Below are positions 1 through 8,820 of a DNA stretch of 64,000 nucleotides, one piece after another. The stretch is from JAVBRU01 sp031547595 (GTDB lineage: Bacteria > Bacillota > Clostridia > Christensenellales > Aristaeellaceae): NCBI GenBank assembly GCA_031547595.1, contig JAVBRU010000052.1, forward strand, positions 62,001 to 126,000. Reading direction: 5' to 3'. The first letter of the stretch is position 1; every line of letters starts with the position of its first letter. The translations under genes were made by a program, and so were the position numbers. A model generated the notes under the pieces. It ran no database searches. It was given only the letters and a program-made list of their open reading frames with translations, and had not been told where the DNA came from.

Positions 1-1
1 G

Positions 2-946
2 ATGGAAGAAGCATTGGGGGCAAAAGCATACCATGATTTGGCTGAAAGGCGGAAAAAAGGGCATGACGCGCTGCTTTCGGCGCTTGACAAAGCGGGCGCA
101 TTTGTGGTATTTGATGAAGACGCGGAATATCCGCCGCTGCTGCGCAGCATTGCACAGCCGCCCCGCATGCTGTTTGTGCGGGGGAAGCTGCCTAAAGGGC
201 ACACGGTGTCGATTGTAGGCTCCCGTGCGGACACGCGCTATGGCCGCAGCCAGGCGCATGCCATTGCGAAGGGCTTGGCCAGGGAGGGCGTGGCCGTGAT
301 CAGCGGGCTGGCGCGCGGCATTGATACTGCCGCGCACGAGGGCGCGCTGGAAGGCGGCGGAGCGACCATCGGCGTGCTCGGCTGCGGGATCGACCGCATG
401 TATCCTGCGGAAAACGAAGTGTTGGCAGCAAAAATGCTGGAGAAGGGCGGCGCGGTGATCACCGAGTTTGCCCCCGGCGCACAGCCGCTGCGCTTTCACT
501 TTCCCCTTCGCAACCGCATCATCAGCGGCCTTTGCGAAGCGTTATTGCTGATTGAGGCCAAGCTGCTCAGCGGCACCAACAGCACCATCAACTATGCCTT
601 GGCGCAGGGGCGCGATATTTTTGCCCTGCCGGGCAATGTGGACGCGCCGGGCAGTGAGCTGCCGCTTCGGCTCCTTCGGGACGGAGCCTACATGGCCACC
701 TGCGCGGAGGATATCCTCAGCATCATGGGCTGGAAAGCAAAAGCGCGGCAGATCACCTTTATGGACGTCCCGATGGAAGACTCGCCCATCCTGCGCGCCC
801 TGGCGCTGGAAGAAAAGACGTTTGAGGAGCTGCTTCAAGAAACCGCGCTGGACAGCGGCCAGCTGGGCGCAGAGCTGACTTTACTTGAAATCGACGGACG
901 CATAGAAAAGCGCGCGGGGCGTGCCTATGGCCTGATCAGAAATTAA
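2..946 (+). CDS. dprA: DNA processing protein DprA/Smf (5' end probably cut off by window)
   Basis: Cytoplasmic single-stranded-DNA-binding protein that loads RecA on incoming DNA during transformation. The visible 314 residues hold the Rossmann-like DprA fold: VSIVGSR near residue 69, GLARGIDTAAH near 100, GVLGCGIDRMYP near 123, the FPLRNRIISGL segment near 168 and the GTNSTINYALAQGRDIFALPG run near 190. A C-terminal winged-helix part fills about residues 250-314. Family members are usually about 360 residues with an N-terminal SAM/HhH-like domain; that part is missing here, so the ATG at the window edge is probably internal and the gene probably begins upstream. It sits 18 bp before topA, the usual Firmicutes order. 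Confidence 0.93.
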   Translation: MEEALGAKAYHDLAERRKKGHDALLSALDKAGAFVVFDEDAEYPPLLRSIAQPPRMLFVRGKLPKGHTVSIVGSRADTRYGRSQAHAIAKGLAREGVAVISGLARGIDTAAHEGALEGGGATIGVLGCGIDRMYPAENEVLAAKMLEKGGAVITEFAPGAQPLRFHFPLRNRIISGLCEALLLIEAKLLSGTNSTINYALAQGRDIFALPGNVDAPGSELPLRLLRDGAYMATCAEDILSIMGWKAKARQITFMDVPMEDSPILRALALEEKTFEELLQETALDSGQLGAELTLLEIDGRIEKRAGRAYGLIRN

Positions 947-964
947 AATTCGGAGGAATATATC

Positions 965-3094
965 GTGGCAACAGCATCCAAATTGATCATTGTGGAATCC
1001 CCCGCCAAGGCGCGCACCATTGCCAAATTCCTGGGCAAGGGGTATAAGGTAGAAGCATCACAGGGGCATGTGCGCGATTTGCCCAAATCCCAGCTGGGCG
1101 TGGATGTGGACAAGAATTTCGAGATGAAATACATCACCATCCATGGCCGGGGCAAGATTTTGACCAAGATCCGCAAGGAAGCGAAGACGGCCTCGCGCAT
1201 TTATCTGGCCACTGACCCTGACCGCGAGGGCGAAGCGATCTCCTGGCATTTGGCGCATACCCTCGGTATGGATGTGAACGAGCCTTGCCGCATCGAGTTC
1301 CACGAAATCACGCAGAAGGCCGTGAAGCATGCGCTGGACAATCCCCGCGCCATTGATATGGGGCGGGTGGATGCCCAGCAGGCGCGCCGCGCGCTCGACC
1401 GCCTGGTGGGTTACAAGATCAGCCCGCTATTGTGGGCGAAGGTCAAAAAAGGCCTGTCTGCAGGGCGTGTGCAGTCTGTCGCCACGCGCATGGTGGTGGA
1501 CAGGGAGCAGGACATCGAGGCCTTTATCCCCGAAGAATACTGGGAGATCACCGCCAGCGCCCTTTTGCCCAGCGCGCGCGGGCGCAAGACCACTTTCAAG
1601 CTCAAGCTGTCCACCCTGGATGGCACGAAGGTGGATGTGAACAACGAAGCCGCCGCATTGGCCGCGCAAAAGCGCATCGAGGAAGCGATCTTCGCCGTGC
1701 ATGACATCAAGCTCGGCGAGCGCCGCAAGCTGCCCGCGCCGCCGTTTACCACTTCCTCTTTGCAGCAGGAGGCGGGGCGCAAGCTGAACTTCACCACCCA
1801 GAAAACCATGCAAGTGGTGCAGCAATTGTACGAAGGCGTAGACCTTGAAGGCGAGGGAACCCAGGGTATCGTCACCTACATCCGTACCGACAGCGTGCAC
1901 ATCAGCGACGAAGCGCTGTCTTCCGTACGCGCCTATATCCCGGAGCGTTTCGGCGAGGCATTTTTGCCCGAAGAGCCCAACGTTTTTAAGGGCCGCCGCA
2001 ACGCGCAGGATGCCCACGAGGCCATCCGCCCCACCGCCATCACCCGCACGCCCGAGAGCATCAAGCCCTCCCTCACCAAAGAGCAGTTCCAGCTGTACCG
2101 GCTGATCTACTCCCGCTTCCTGGCCAGCCAGATGAAGCCTGCCCTCTACGAAACCATGACCATGGAAGTGGCAGGAAACGGCGTGGGCATGCGCTTTTAT
2201 GGCGAGCATAAGAGCTTTGCGGGCTTCACCAGCGTATACGAGGAAGGCACCGACGACGCGCAGGAGAATGCCGAAACCACGCTGCCACAGTTCACGCTGG
2301 GCGCGCCTGTGACCATCGAAAGCGTGGAGAGTGTGCAGCATTTCACCCAGCCGCCCTCCCGCTATACAGAAGCCAGCCTGGTGCGCACGCTGGAAGAGAA
2401 CGGTATTGGCCGCCCCTCCACCTATGCGCCCACCATCACCACCATCCTCGCCCGCGGCTACATCATGCGCGAAAACAAGCGCCTGTTCCCCACCGAGCTT
2501 GGCCGGATGGTGACCAGCATGATGATGCAGTACTTTGGCGAGGTGGTGGATGTGGAGTTTACTGCCGATCTGGAAGAAAAGCTGGACGATATTGAAGAGC
2601 ATGGCGAGGATTGGCACAAGGTGCTGCAGGATTTCTATCCGTCCTTTGCTGAGATGCTGCAAAATGCCGAGCAAGCCATCGAAAAGGTAGAAATCCGCGA
2701 CGAGCCCAGCGATGTGGTGTGCGATAAATGCGGTGCGCAGATGGTGTACCGCGTGGGGCGCTTTGGCAAGTTCCTGGCCTGCCCCAATTTCCCCGATTGC
2801 CGCAATACCAAGCCAATTTTGACGTATATTGAGGCCAACTGTCCCGCCTGCGGCGGCAGGCTGCTGGAGAAAACCAGCCGCAAAAACCGCAAATTCTACG
2901 GGTGCGAAAAATACCCGGAATGCGATTTTGTCAGCTGGGAAATGCCGGTGGAAGACCGCTGCGAGAAGTGCGGCGGCTATATGACGCTCAAGCGCGGGCG
3001 AAAGGGCGAGGAATGGCACGTGTGCGCCAACGAAACCTGCCGCCACCGTGTGGAAGTGAAATCCGCCGAAGAAAATGAGGACAACGACGAATGA
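965..3094 (+). CDS. topA: DNA topoisomerase I (type IA)
   Basis: Relaxes negative supercoils by transient single-strand cleavage. The Toprim domain is at the N-terminus (IVESPAK with the catalytic Glu near residue 11, TDPDREGE near 80); the active-site tyrosine is Tyr305 in TYIRTDS. After residue 580 there are three four-cysteine zinc ribbons, beginning at Cys586 (CDKC...CPNFPDC, CPACGG...CEKYPEC, CEKCGG...CANETC). The 709-residue length is normal. The GTG start is chosen because GGAGG lies 8 bp upstream. The stop overlaps the trmFO start by 4 bp (ATGA), so the two are translationally coupled. Confidence 0.98.
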   Translation: MATASKLIIVESPAKARTIAKFLGKGYKVEASQGHVRDLPKSQLGVDVDKNFEMKYITIHGRGKILTKIRKEAKTASRIYLATDPDREGEAISWHLAHTLGMDVNEPCRIEFHEITQKAVKHALDNPRAIDMGRVDAQQARRALDRLVGYKISPLLWAKVKKGLSAGRVQSVATRMVVDREQDIEAFIPEEYWEITASALLPSARGRKTTFKLKLSTLDGTKVDVNNEAAALAAQKRIEEAIFAVHDIKLGERRKLPAPPFTTSSLQQEAGRKLNFTTQKTMQVVQQLYEGVDLEGEGTQGIVTYIRTDSVHISDEALSSVRAYIPERFGEAFLPEEPNVFKGRRNAQDAHEAIRPTAITRTPESIKPSLTKEQFQLYRLIYSRFLASQMKPALYETMTMEVAGNGVGMRFYGEHKSFAGFTSVYEEGTDDAQENAETTLPQFTLGAPVTIESVESVQHFTQPPSRYTEASLVRTLEENGIGRPSTYAPTITTILARGYIMRENKRLFPTELGRMVTSMMMQYFGEVVDVEFTADLEEKLDDIEEHGEDWHKVLQDFYPSFAEMLQNAEQAIEKVEIRDEPSDVVCDKCGAQMVYRVGRFGKFLACPNFPDCRNTKPILTYIEANCPACGGRLLEKTSRKNRKFYGCEKYPECDFVSWEMPVEDRCEKCGGYMTLKRGRKGEEWHVCANETCRHRVEVKSAEENEDNDE

Positions 3095-4380
3095 GCGTAA
3101 CCATCATCGGCGCGGGGCTGGCAGGGTGTGAGGCCGCTTGGCAGCTTGTCAAGCGCGGCATCCCCGTCACCCTGTATGAGATGAAGCCGCAAAAGATGAG
3201 CCCTGCGCACACTTCGCCGCTCTTTGCGGAGCTGGTGTGTAGCAACTCCCTGCGCAGTGACCGGCTGCAAAATGCCGTGGGCCTGTTGAAGGAAGAAATG
3301 CGCATCCTGGATTCGCTGATCTTAAAGGCCGCAGATGCGGCGCGCGTGCCCGCAGGCGGCGCATTGGCGGTGGACAGGGACACCTTTTCGGGCTTTATTA
3401 CGCAAACGCTGAAGACGCACCCCTTATGCACGGTGGTGGAGCGAGAGGTCACGGAAATTCCAGACGGGCCTGTGATCATCGCCACCGGCCCCCTCACCAG
3501 CGATGCGCTGGCCGAGGCGATTGGGGGCCTGCCGCAGATCAAAACCCTCAACTTCTATGACGCCGCCGCGCCCATTGTGACGGCGGAATCGCTGAATATG
3601 GACAAGGTGTTTCGCCAATCCCGCTACGACCGGGGCGACGATTACCTCAACTGCCCGATGAACAAAGCGGAGTATGACGCCTTTGTGGAGGCGCTGCTCA
3701 CAGCCGACACCGCGCCCATCCATGGCTTTGAGGAAAAGCGGGTGTTTGAGGGCTGCATGCCGGTGGAATCCATGGCGCGGCGCGGGCACGATACGCTGGC
3801 GTTTGGCCCCATGAAGCCCGTTGGCCTTCGCGACCCGCGCACCGGCAAAGAGCCGTGGGCGGTGGTGCAGCTCAGGCAAGACGATGCCGCAGGCACGCTG
3901 TATAACCTGGTGGGCTTCCAGACGCGTCTCAAGTTTCCAGAGCAAAAGCGCGTGTTTGGCCTGATCCCCGGCCTTGAAAATGCCGAGTATGCCAGATATG
4001 GCGTGATGCACCGCAACACCTTCCTGCATTCGCCGGGCGTGCTGAATCAAAACTATCAGATGATTGATTGCCCGAATATCTACTTCGCAGGGCAGGTGAC
4101 CGGCGTGGAGGGCTATGTGGAGAGCGCGTCCAGCGGGCTTACGGCAGGCATTGCCATGGCATACCAGCTGCAGGGCAAAGAAGCGCCGCATTTCCCCGGC
4201 ACCACCGCGATGGGCGCACTGGGACGATACATTGCAACGCCTAACCAGGCCTTCCAGCCCATGAATGTCACCTTTGGCATATTGGATGGTATCCCTGAAC
4301 GTATCCGCAACAAGCAGCAGCGCTATGAGCGTATTGCGAATCGGGCATTGGAAACTGTTCAAGCCATGATTTTGCCTTGA
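3091..4380 (+). CDS. trmFO: FAD/folate-dependent tRNA m5U54 methyltransferase TrmFO
   Basis: Methylates U54 in the T-loop of tRNA using methylene-tetrahydrofolate and reduced FAD. The N-terminal dinucleotide site reads GAGLAGCEAAW (residues 7-17). The two cysteines known to be needed in the family are present: Cys50 in ELVCSNSLR and Cys222 in FEGCMPVE. Length 429 is normal. The typical Firmicutes order continues with xerC before hslV, but here hslV follows directly after 66 bp of non-coding DNA. Confidence 0.97.
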   Translation: MSVTIIGAGLAGCEAAWQLVKRGIPVTLYEMKPQKMSPAHTSPLFAELVCSNSLRSDRLQNAVGLLKEEMRILDSLILKAADAARVPAGGALAVDRDTFSGFITQTLKTHPLCTVVEREVTEIPDGPVIIATGPLTSDALAEAIGGLPQIKTLNFYDAAAPIVTAESLNMDKVFRQSRYDRGDDYLNCPMNKAEYDAFVEALLTADTAPIHGFEEKRVFEGCMPVESMARRGHDTLAFGPMKPVGLRDPRTGKEPWAVVQLRQDDAAGTLYNLVGFQTRLKFPEQKRVFGLIPGLENAEYARYGVMHRNTFLHSPGVLNQNYQMIDCPNIYFAGQVTGVEGYVESASSGLTAGIAMAYQLQGKEAPHFPGTTAMGALGRYIATPNQAFQPMNVTFGILDGIPERIRNKQQRYERIANRALETVQAMILP

Positions 4381-4410
4381 TTGCGCAATGCTATAGACGC
4401 AATACCGATC

Positions 4411-4416
4411 TATAAT
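4411..4416 (+). promoter_or_regulatory. Possible -10 box ahead of hslV
   Basis: A perfect TATAAT stands 30 bp before the hslV start and is followed by an AATGGAGG ribosome-binding site. I see no convincing -35 box at 16-18 bp (the nearest TTGCGC is 24 bp away), so this may be a weak internal promoter for hslVU or chance. Confidence 0.3.
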
Positions 4417-4446
4417 GATGTGGAATTCTAATGGAGGATTTTACGG

Positions 4447-4983
4447 ATGAATGAGTTTAAGGGGACTACCATCTGTGCCGTGCGCCGTAATGGCGTGACC
4501 GCCATCGCAGGCGACGGCCAGGTGACCATGGGGCAGAACACGATTTTTAAGGGAACGGCCAAGAAAGTACGCCGCATTTATAACAATTCTGTGGTGACAG
4601 GCTTTGCGGGCACTGTGGCGGATGCTTTTTCGCTGTGCGAACGCTTTGAGGACAAGCTGACCCAGTGCGGCGGCAATCTGGAGCGCGCGGCGGTGATGCT
4701 GGCGCAGGAATGGCGCGGCGATAAGGCGCTTCGCCAGCTGGAGGCCATGATGATCGTGGCCGACCAGCAGGGCATGCTGATACTCTCTGGCACCGGCGAA
4801 GTGATCGATCCGGACGACGGCATCGCTGCCATCGGCTCCGGCGGCAACTATGCGCTGGCGGCTGCGCGTGCACTGATGGAAAACACCGATTTATCCGCTC
4901 ATGAGATTGCCGAAAAAGCGTTGCACATTGCGGCGTCCATTTGCGTGTTCACCAACCATAACATCATCGTGGAGGAAGTATAA
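4447..4983 (+). CDS. hslV: ATP-dependent protease proteolytic subunit HslV (ClpQ)
   Basis: N-terminal-nucleophile peptidase that forms the double-hexamer core of the HslUV protease. The start MNEFKGTTICAV predicts a six-residue propeptide before the catalytic Thr7, as in Bacillus ClpQ where residues also precede the active site. GDGQVTMGQ and GFAGTVADAF are family signatures. It is followed after 2 bp by hslU, its partner ATPase, with the hslU ribosome-binding site GGAGGAAG inside the last hslV codons. Confidence 0.97.
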   Translation: MNEFKGTTICAVRRNGVTAIAGDGQVTMGQNTIFKGTAKKVRRIYNNSVVTGFAGTVADAFSLCERFEDKLTQCGGNLERAAVMLAQEWRGDKALRQLEAMMIVADQQGMLILSGTGEVIDPDDGIAAIGSGGNYALAAARALMENTDLSAHEIAEKALHIAASICVFTNHNIIVEEV

Positions 4984-4985
4984 CC

Positions 4986-6353
4986 ATGAAAGAATTGACG
5001 CCCCGCGAAGTAGTGCGGGAGCTGGACCGTTATATCATTGGCCAGGATGCCGCCAAGCGCGCGGTCGCCGTGGCGCTGCGCAACCGCTACCGCCGCGCGC
5101 AGCTGTCTGAGGAATTGCGCGAAGAAATTTACCCCAAGAATATTTTGATGATCGGCCCCACCGGCGTTGGCAAAACAGAGATCGCGCGCCGGCTGGCGAA
5201 GCTGGTGGACGCGCCCTTTATCAAGGTGGAGGCCACCAAGTTCACAGAGGTTGGCTATGTGGGGCGCGATGTGGAATCCATCATCCGCGACCTGGTGGAA
5301 AACTCCGTGCGCATGGTGAAGGAAGAGCATGCCGCGCGCGTCAAAACCCGCGCACAGGTGCTGGCCGAAGACCGGCTGGTCACGCTTCTTTTGCACCCGC
5401 CCAAGAAGCAGTCTACCAGCAATCCCCTCGATTTTTTGCTGGGCAAAAATAAGGAGCCGGAGCAGACCGAGGACGAAAAGCAGCAGATGAGCAGCAAGCG
5501 CGACGAAGTGCGCGAGCAGCTGCGCCGGGGCGAACTGGAAGAGCGCGAGCTGGAGGTCGAGGTGGAGGAAAGCTCTCCCCAGATCGAGGTGGGCGGCCAA
5601 TCGGTGAACATCGGCGATATGATGGGCGGCATGATGCCCAGGAAAACCAAGCTGCGCCGCGTGAAAGTGAAGGAAGCGCGCAATATTTTGACGGCCGAGG
5701 AATCGCAAAAATTGATTGACGAGGATGCCGTGAAGGAAGAGGCCGTGCAGCGCGCAGAGCAGAGCGGCATCATATTCCTGGACGAAATCGACAAGATTGC
5801 CGGGCGCGGCAGCCCCAGCGGCGGCCCCGATGTATCGCGCGAGGGCGTGCAGCGGGATATTTTGCCCATCGTGGAGGGCAGCACAGTCAACACCAAGTAT
5901 GGCCCCGTGCGCACGGACTTTATGCTGTTCATCGGCGCAGGCGCTTTCCATGTGGCCAAGGTGACCGATCTGATTCCCGAGCTTCAGGGGCGCTTTCCCG
6001 TGCATGTCACGCTCAAGAGCCTCACCCAGGAGGACTTTGTAAAAATCCTCACCCAGACAGACAACGCCGTCACCCGCCAGTATACGGCGCTGCTGGATGT
6101 AGACAAGGTGCACCTCACCTTTGACGAGGACGCGCTCACCGCCATTGCGGGCATTGCTCTTCGCGCCAACGAAATGGGCGAGGATATCGGCGCGCGCAGG
6201 CTGCATGCAGTGTTTGAAGAGCTGCTCGAGGATGTGTCCTTCAATGCGGGCGGTGATAATATGCCCGATGTGTACCTCACCATCTCGGCCGATTATGTGC
6301 GCGATCATGTGCAGACCGCAAAGGCGATGGATGTGCGGCGCTTTATACTATAA
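4986..6353 (+). CDS. hslU: HslU ATPase subunit of HslUV protease (ClpY)
   Basis: AAA+ unfoldase that feeds substrates to HslV. Walker A GPTGVGKT spans residues 57-64 and Walker B IIFLDEID lies near residue 262. The inserted I-domain (about residues 110-240) is charged and glutamate-rich. The C-terminal arginine-finger region GARRLH and the terminal RRFIL tail, which docks into HslV, are intact. Codon-level overlap at the 3' end: the last six bases are shared with a convergent gene. In Bacillus codY follows; here it does not. Confidence 0.97.
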   Translation: MKELTPREVVRELDRYIIGQDAAKRAVAVALRNRYRRAQLSEELREEIYPKNILMIGPTGVGKTEIARRLAKLVDAPFIKVEATKFTEVGYVGRDVESIIRDLVENSVRMVKEEHAARVKTRAQVLAEDRLVTLLLHPPKKQSTSNPLDFLLGKNKEPEQTEDEKQQMSSKRDEVREQLRRGELEERELEVEVEESSPQIEVGGQSVNIGDMMGGMMPRKTKLRRVKVKEARNILTAEESQKLIDEDAVKEEAVQRAEQSGIIFLDEIDKIAGRGSPSGGPDVSREGVQRDILPIVEGSTVNTKYGPVRTDFMLFIGAGAFHVAKVTDLIPELQGRFPVHVTLKSLTQEDFVKILTQTDNAVTRQYTALLDVDKVHLTFDEDALTAIAGIALRANEMGEDIGARRLHAVFEELLEDVSFNAGGDNMPDVYLTISADYVRDHVQTAKAMDVRRFIL

Positions 6354-7175
6354 TTTGCTGTCCGCCTCCGGCACGCACCGGCATGCCACCCACAGCACGA
6401 TGCAAATCAGCGCGGGGATGGGATAGTAGGGCAGCCGCGTGATCAGGTACATGCCAAGCAGCAGCACGCCATACAGCGCATAGCGCGGCGCACGCGCAGG
6501 CGTCACAATATGCCGCAGCCATACCCCTGCGGGTATGCGCGCGCGGCGGCGCTGCCCGAGTGCCACCAGCTGCTGGTCTGTGACGGGGCTGGCGGCCCCG
6601 GCCAGGGCGATCAGCATGCTTCTTGGCATGATATGCACCGGCGGCTGGGCGTTGGCCTGCGATTGCGCGTTCGCGCTGATGCCGCAGGGCACGCACAGCA
6701 CCGCGCGGGTGGCGTTATGCGCCCGCACGGCACGCTGCGCCCCCAGCACATCCTGCGCGGACACCTGCTCCTTGCCGGGGCGCTGCAAGAATGAAACCAG
6801 CAGCGTATCCCGGTGATAGCTGCACAGCACGCCTTCATCTGTGGCACGCAGCAGTGTCAGCGGATATTTCTGCGACAGCAACATCACCACTTCAAAATGC
6901 GCGTGGTTTGGCGGCTCCAGCAGCAGCCTTTCCAGTGTCATTTCGCCGCCAATGCGCGCACGCAGGCGCTGCTCCCGCTGCTTGAGGCGTTTATCCTGTG
7001 TGGCACGCCGAAGCAGCAGCAGCATTCCATACAACGCCAAGCCCGCCGTCAGCGCGGGCAGGCGCACCCCCCATTGCAGGATGAACCAGCCAAGCCCCAG
7101 TCCCAGCATCAACAGGTGCTTGCCCACGGTGTCCATCAGTGTGCTGAACTGCGTTCGCTGCAAATATTGCTCCAT
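6348..7175 (-). CDS. Membrane protein with a degenerate Mrr/NERD-like cytoplasmic domain
   Basis: 275 residues. Start chosen at the ATG coding MEQYLQRT because AGAGGGA lies just upstream; a longer reading frame exists but enters the divergent nadD gene. Two hydrophobic segments near residues 20-55 and another pair near the C-terminus (about 225-262) flank a soluble middle (about 85-200). The middle begins FEVVMLLSQKYP and ends PPVHIMPRSMLIAL, an arrangement like Mrr/restriction-endonuclease-like domains (FE..V..L at the start, a helix with a conserved Leu pair at the end). The expected D-(E/Q)xK catalytic pattern is not clear: LLVSFLQRP replaces the usual strand with QxK. Function unknown; I regard an inactive nuclease fold as possible, not proven. 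It converges on hslU with a 6-bp overlap. Confidence 0.7.
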   Translation of the reverse strand: MEQYLQRTQFSTLMDTVGKHLLMLGLGLGWFILQWGVRLPALTAGLALYGMLLLLRRATQDKRLKQREQRLRARIGGEMTLERLLLEPPNHAHFEVVMLLSQKYPLTLLRATDEGVLCSYHRDTLLVSFLQRPGKEQVSAQDVLGAQRAVRAHNATRAVLCVPCGISANAQSQANAQPPVHIMPRSMLIALAGAASPVTDQQLVALGQRRRARIPAGVWLRHIVTPARAPRYALYGVLLLGMYLITRLPYYPIPALICIVLWVACRCVPEADSKL

Positions 7176-7189
7176 TTCGCTGTTCCCTC

Positions 7190-7218
7190 TTTCATTTGCG
7201 TGGCAAATCGTGTATAAT
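7190..7218 (+). promoter_or_regulatory. Probable promoter of nadD-rsfS operon
   Basis: TATAAT at 7213-7218 preceded at 17 bp by a poor -35 (TTTCAT). It lies in the 72-bp divergent gap between the membrane-protein gene and nadD, 30 bp before the TTG start, which has AGGAG at 11 bp. Confidence 0.45.
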
Positions 7219-7247
7219 AGAATTAGGTAATAGGAGATGAGCGCGGA

Positions 7248-8444
7248 TTGAAACACGTTGGGTTGCTTGGCGGCACGTTTGACCCCATCCATCAGGGGCA
7301 CATCACACTCATTCGTTCTGTGATGGCTAGCGAGGGGCTGGACGGCGTTCTCCTGATCCCCAACGGCAACCCGCCCCACAAGCGCGCCTTTGCCAGTGCC
7401 CAGCACCGCTACACCATGTGCCGCATTGCCGCCTCACACGACCCGCGCATTCAGCTCTCCCGCGTAGAGATGGACAGCAGCGTGCAGCACACCACCGTTT
7501 CCACCCTCAAAAAACTGCGCAACGCCTATCCCGACACCCGGTTTTCCTTTATCCTGGGCGCGGATAAGCTGCTGAAGCTCCCCTACTGGAAGGATGCGCA
7601 AACCTTATTCCAATTATGTGATTTTCTGTGCCATCCCCGCAGCGGGATCGACCCTGCCGAAGCCTTATACATCGCGCAAAACGCGGGCGCACGGGTGAAA
7701 ATGCTGCCGCTCCCGGTGGCACCGGGCACCTCGGCGCTGGTGCGGGCGCAGCTTTGGCAGGATGAAGATCCTGCCGATCTGGACCCGGACGTCGCCCAGT
7801 ATATCGCCCAAAACGGTTTATATCACGAGGATTTCCTGCCGCTGCTGCGCATGATGATGGGCGAAAAACGCATGCGGCATACCCTGGGGGTGCGCGACAC
7901 CGCCGTGTATCTCGCACGGCTGCACGGCATCTCCATGCAGCGCGCGGCACTGGCCGGGCTTTTGCACGACTGCGCCAAGGCGCTGCCGCTTGCGCAGATG
8001 CAGGCCATCGCCAGGGAGCATGGCATCACAGACGATTCGGAGCTGCTTTCGTCCCCGGCACTGCTTCATGGGCTGGTGGGTGCACAGGTGGCGATCGACC
8101 GCTTCCATGTGCACCACCCGGATGTGCTCAACGCCATCCGCTATCACACCACCGGACGCGCGGGCATGTCGCCGCTGGAGCTTTGCATCTTTGTGGCCGA
8201 TTATATCGAGCCTACGCGGGAGCCCTTCCCCGGCCTCACCCAGGCGCGGGATGTGGCGCAAATATCGCTTCCGCACGCCGCATTGATGGAATTGTATGGC
8301 ACGCGGGACTACCTGGCCGCAAAGGGCAAAGAGTTTTCTCCCCTCGGACGTATGACGATAGAAGATTTGGAAACAATACTGCATAAAGGCAGAGGATCAC
8401 TGCATGCAGTTTCACCAATAAAAAATATGGAGGAGATGTTATGA
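7248..8444 (+). CDS. nadD: Fused nicotinate-nucleotide adenylyltransferase (NadD) and YqeK-type HD phosphohydrolase
   Basis: One 398-residue frame carries two enzymes usually encoded by neighbouring genes. Residues 1-195 are NadD: GGTFDPIHQGHI (residues 7-18) is the nucleotidyltransferase HxGH region and SFILGADKLLKLPYW is the second family motif; it makes deamido-NAD from nicotinate mononucleotide and ATP. Residues 200-385 are a YqeK-like HD domain, with RHTLGV, LLHDCAK, LLHGLVGA, YHTTG and VADYIEP as metal- and substrate-binding motifs; YqeK homologues are diadenosine tetraphosphate hydrolases. The start is TTG. The stop overlaps rsfS by 4 bp. Seeing no stop or start between the halves supports a real fusion. 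Confidence 0.95.
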   Translation: MKHVGLLGGTFDPIHQGHITLIRSVMASEGLDGVLLIPNGNPPHKRAFASAQHRYTMCRIAASHDPRIQLSRVEMDSSVQHTTVSTLKKLRNAYPDTRFSFILGADKLLKLPYWKDAQTLFQLCDFLCHPRSGIDPAEALYIAQNAGARVKMLPLPVAPGTSALVRAQLWQDEDPADLDPDVAQYIAQNGLYHEDFLPLLRMMMGEKRMRHTLGVRDTAVYLARLHGISMQRAALAGLLHDCAKALPLAQMQAIAREHGITDDSELLSSPALLHGLVGAQVAIDRFHVHHPDVLNAIRYHTTGRAGMSPLELCIFVADYIEPTREPFPGLTQARDVAQISLPHAALMELYGTRDYLAAKGKEFSPLGRMTIEDLETILHKGRGSLHAVSPIKNMEEML

Positions 8445-8815
8445 ACCAACCATCGCTCGCCCAGCAAATCGCTCGCATTCTCTACGACAAAAAGGCGCTG
8501 GATATCACAGTATTGCACGTAGGACATTTGACGGTGATTACCGATTATATGGTCATCGCGTCAGGCCGCTCCAGCCTGCAGGTGAAGGCTTTGGCGGATG
8601 ATGTGGATGATGCGTTGGCGCAGGAGGGCATTGCTCTTCGCGCCAAGGAGGGCCTTGGTGAAGGCCGCTGGATCGTGCTGGACTATGGCACGGTGCTCGT
8701 GCACCTGTTCCACCCGGAAGACCGCGCGTTCTATCATCTGGAGCGTTTGTGGGAGGACGGCCAGAACCGTATCACCCTGCCCTTTGAGGAAGAGACTGCA
8801 GCCCTCAACGCATAA
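8441..8815 (+). CDS. rsfS: Ribosomal silencing factor RsfS
   Basis: Binds ribosomal protein uL14 and blocks joining of 50S and 30S subunits in starvation. The 124 residues contain the family core DYMVIASGRSSLQVKALAD and the C-terminal GRWIVLDYGTVLVHLFHPEDRAFYHLERLW. It follows nadD-yqeK with an ATGA overlap, a linkage conserved across Firmicutes. Confidence 0.97.
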   Translation: MNQPSLAQQIARILYDKKALDITVLHVGHLTVITDYMVIASGRSSLQVKALADDVDDALAQEGIALRAKEGLGEGRWIVLDYGTVLVHLFHPEDRAFYHLERLWEDGQNRITLPFEEETAALNA

Positions 8816-8820
8816 GCCCT

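Noticed and set aside
1427..3046. Minus-strand open frame of 539 codons opposite topA
   Set aside because: Shadow of topA; no ribosome-binding site or recognisable domain.
4381..4446. Remnant of xerC between trmFO and hslV
   Set aside because: The gap is only 66 bp and shows no recombinase-like codons.
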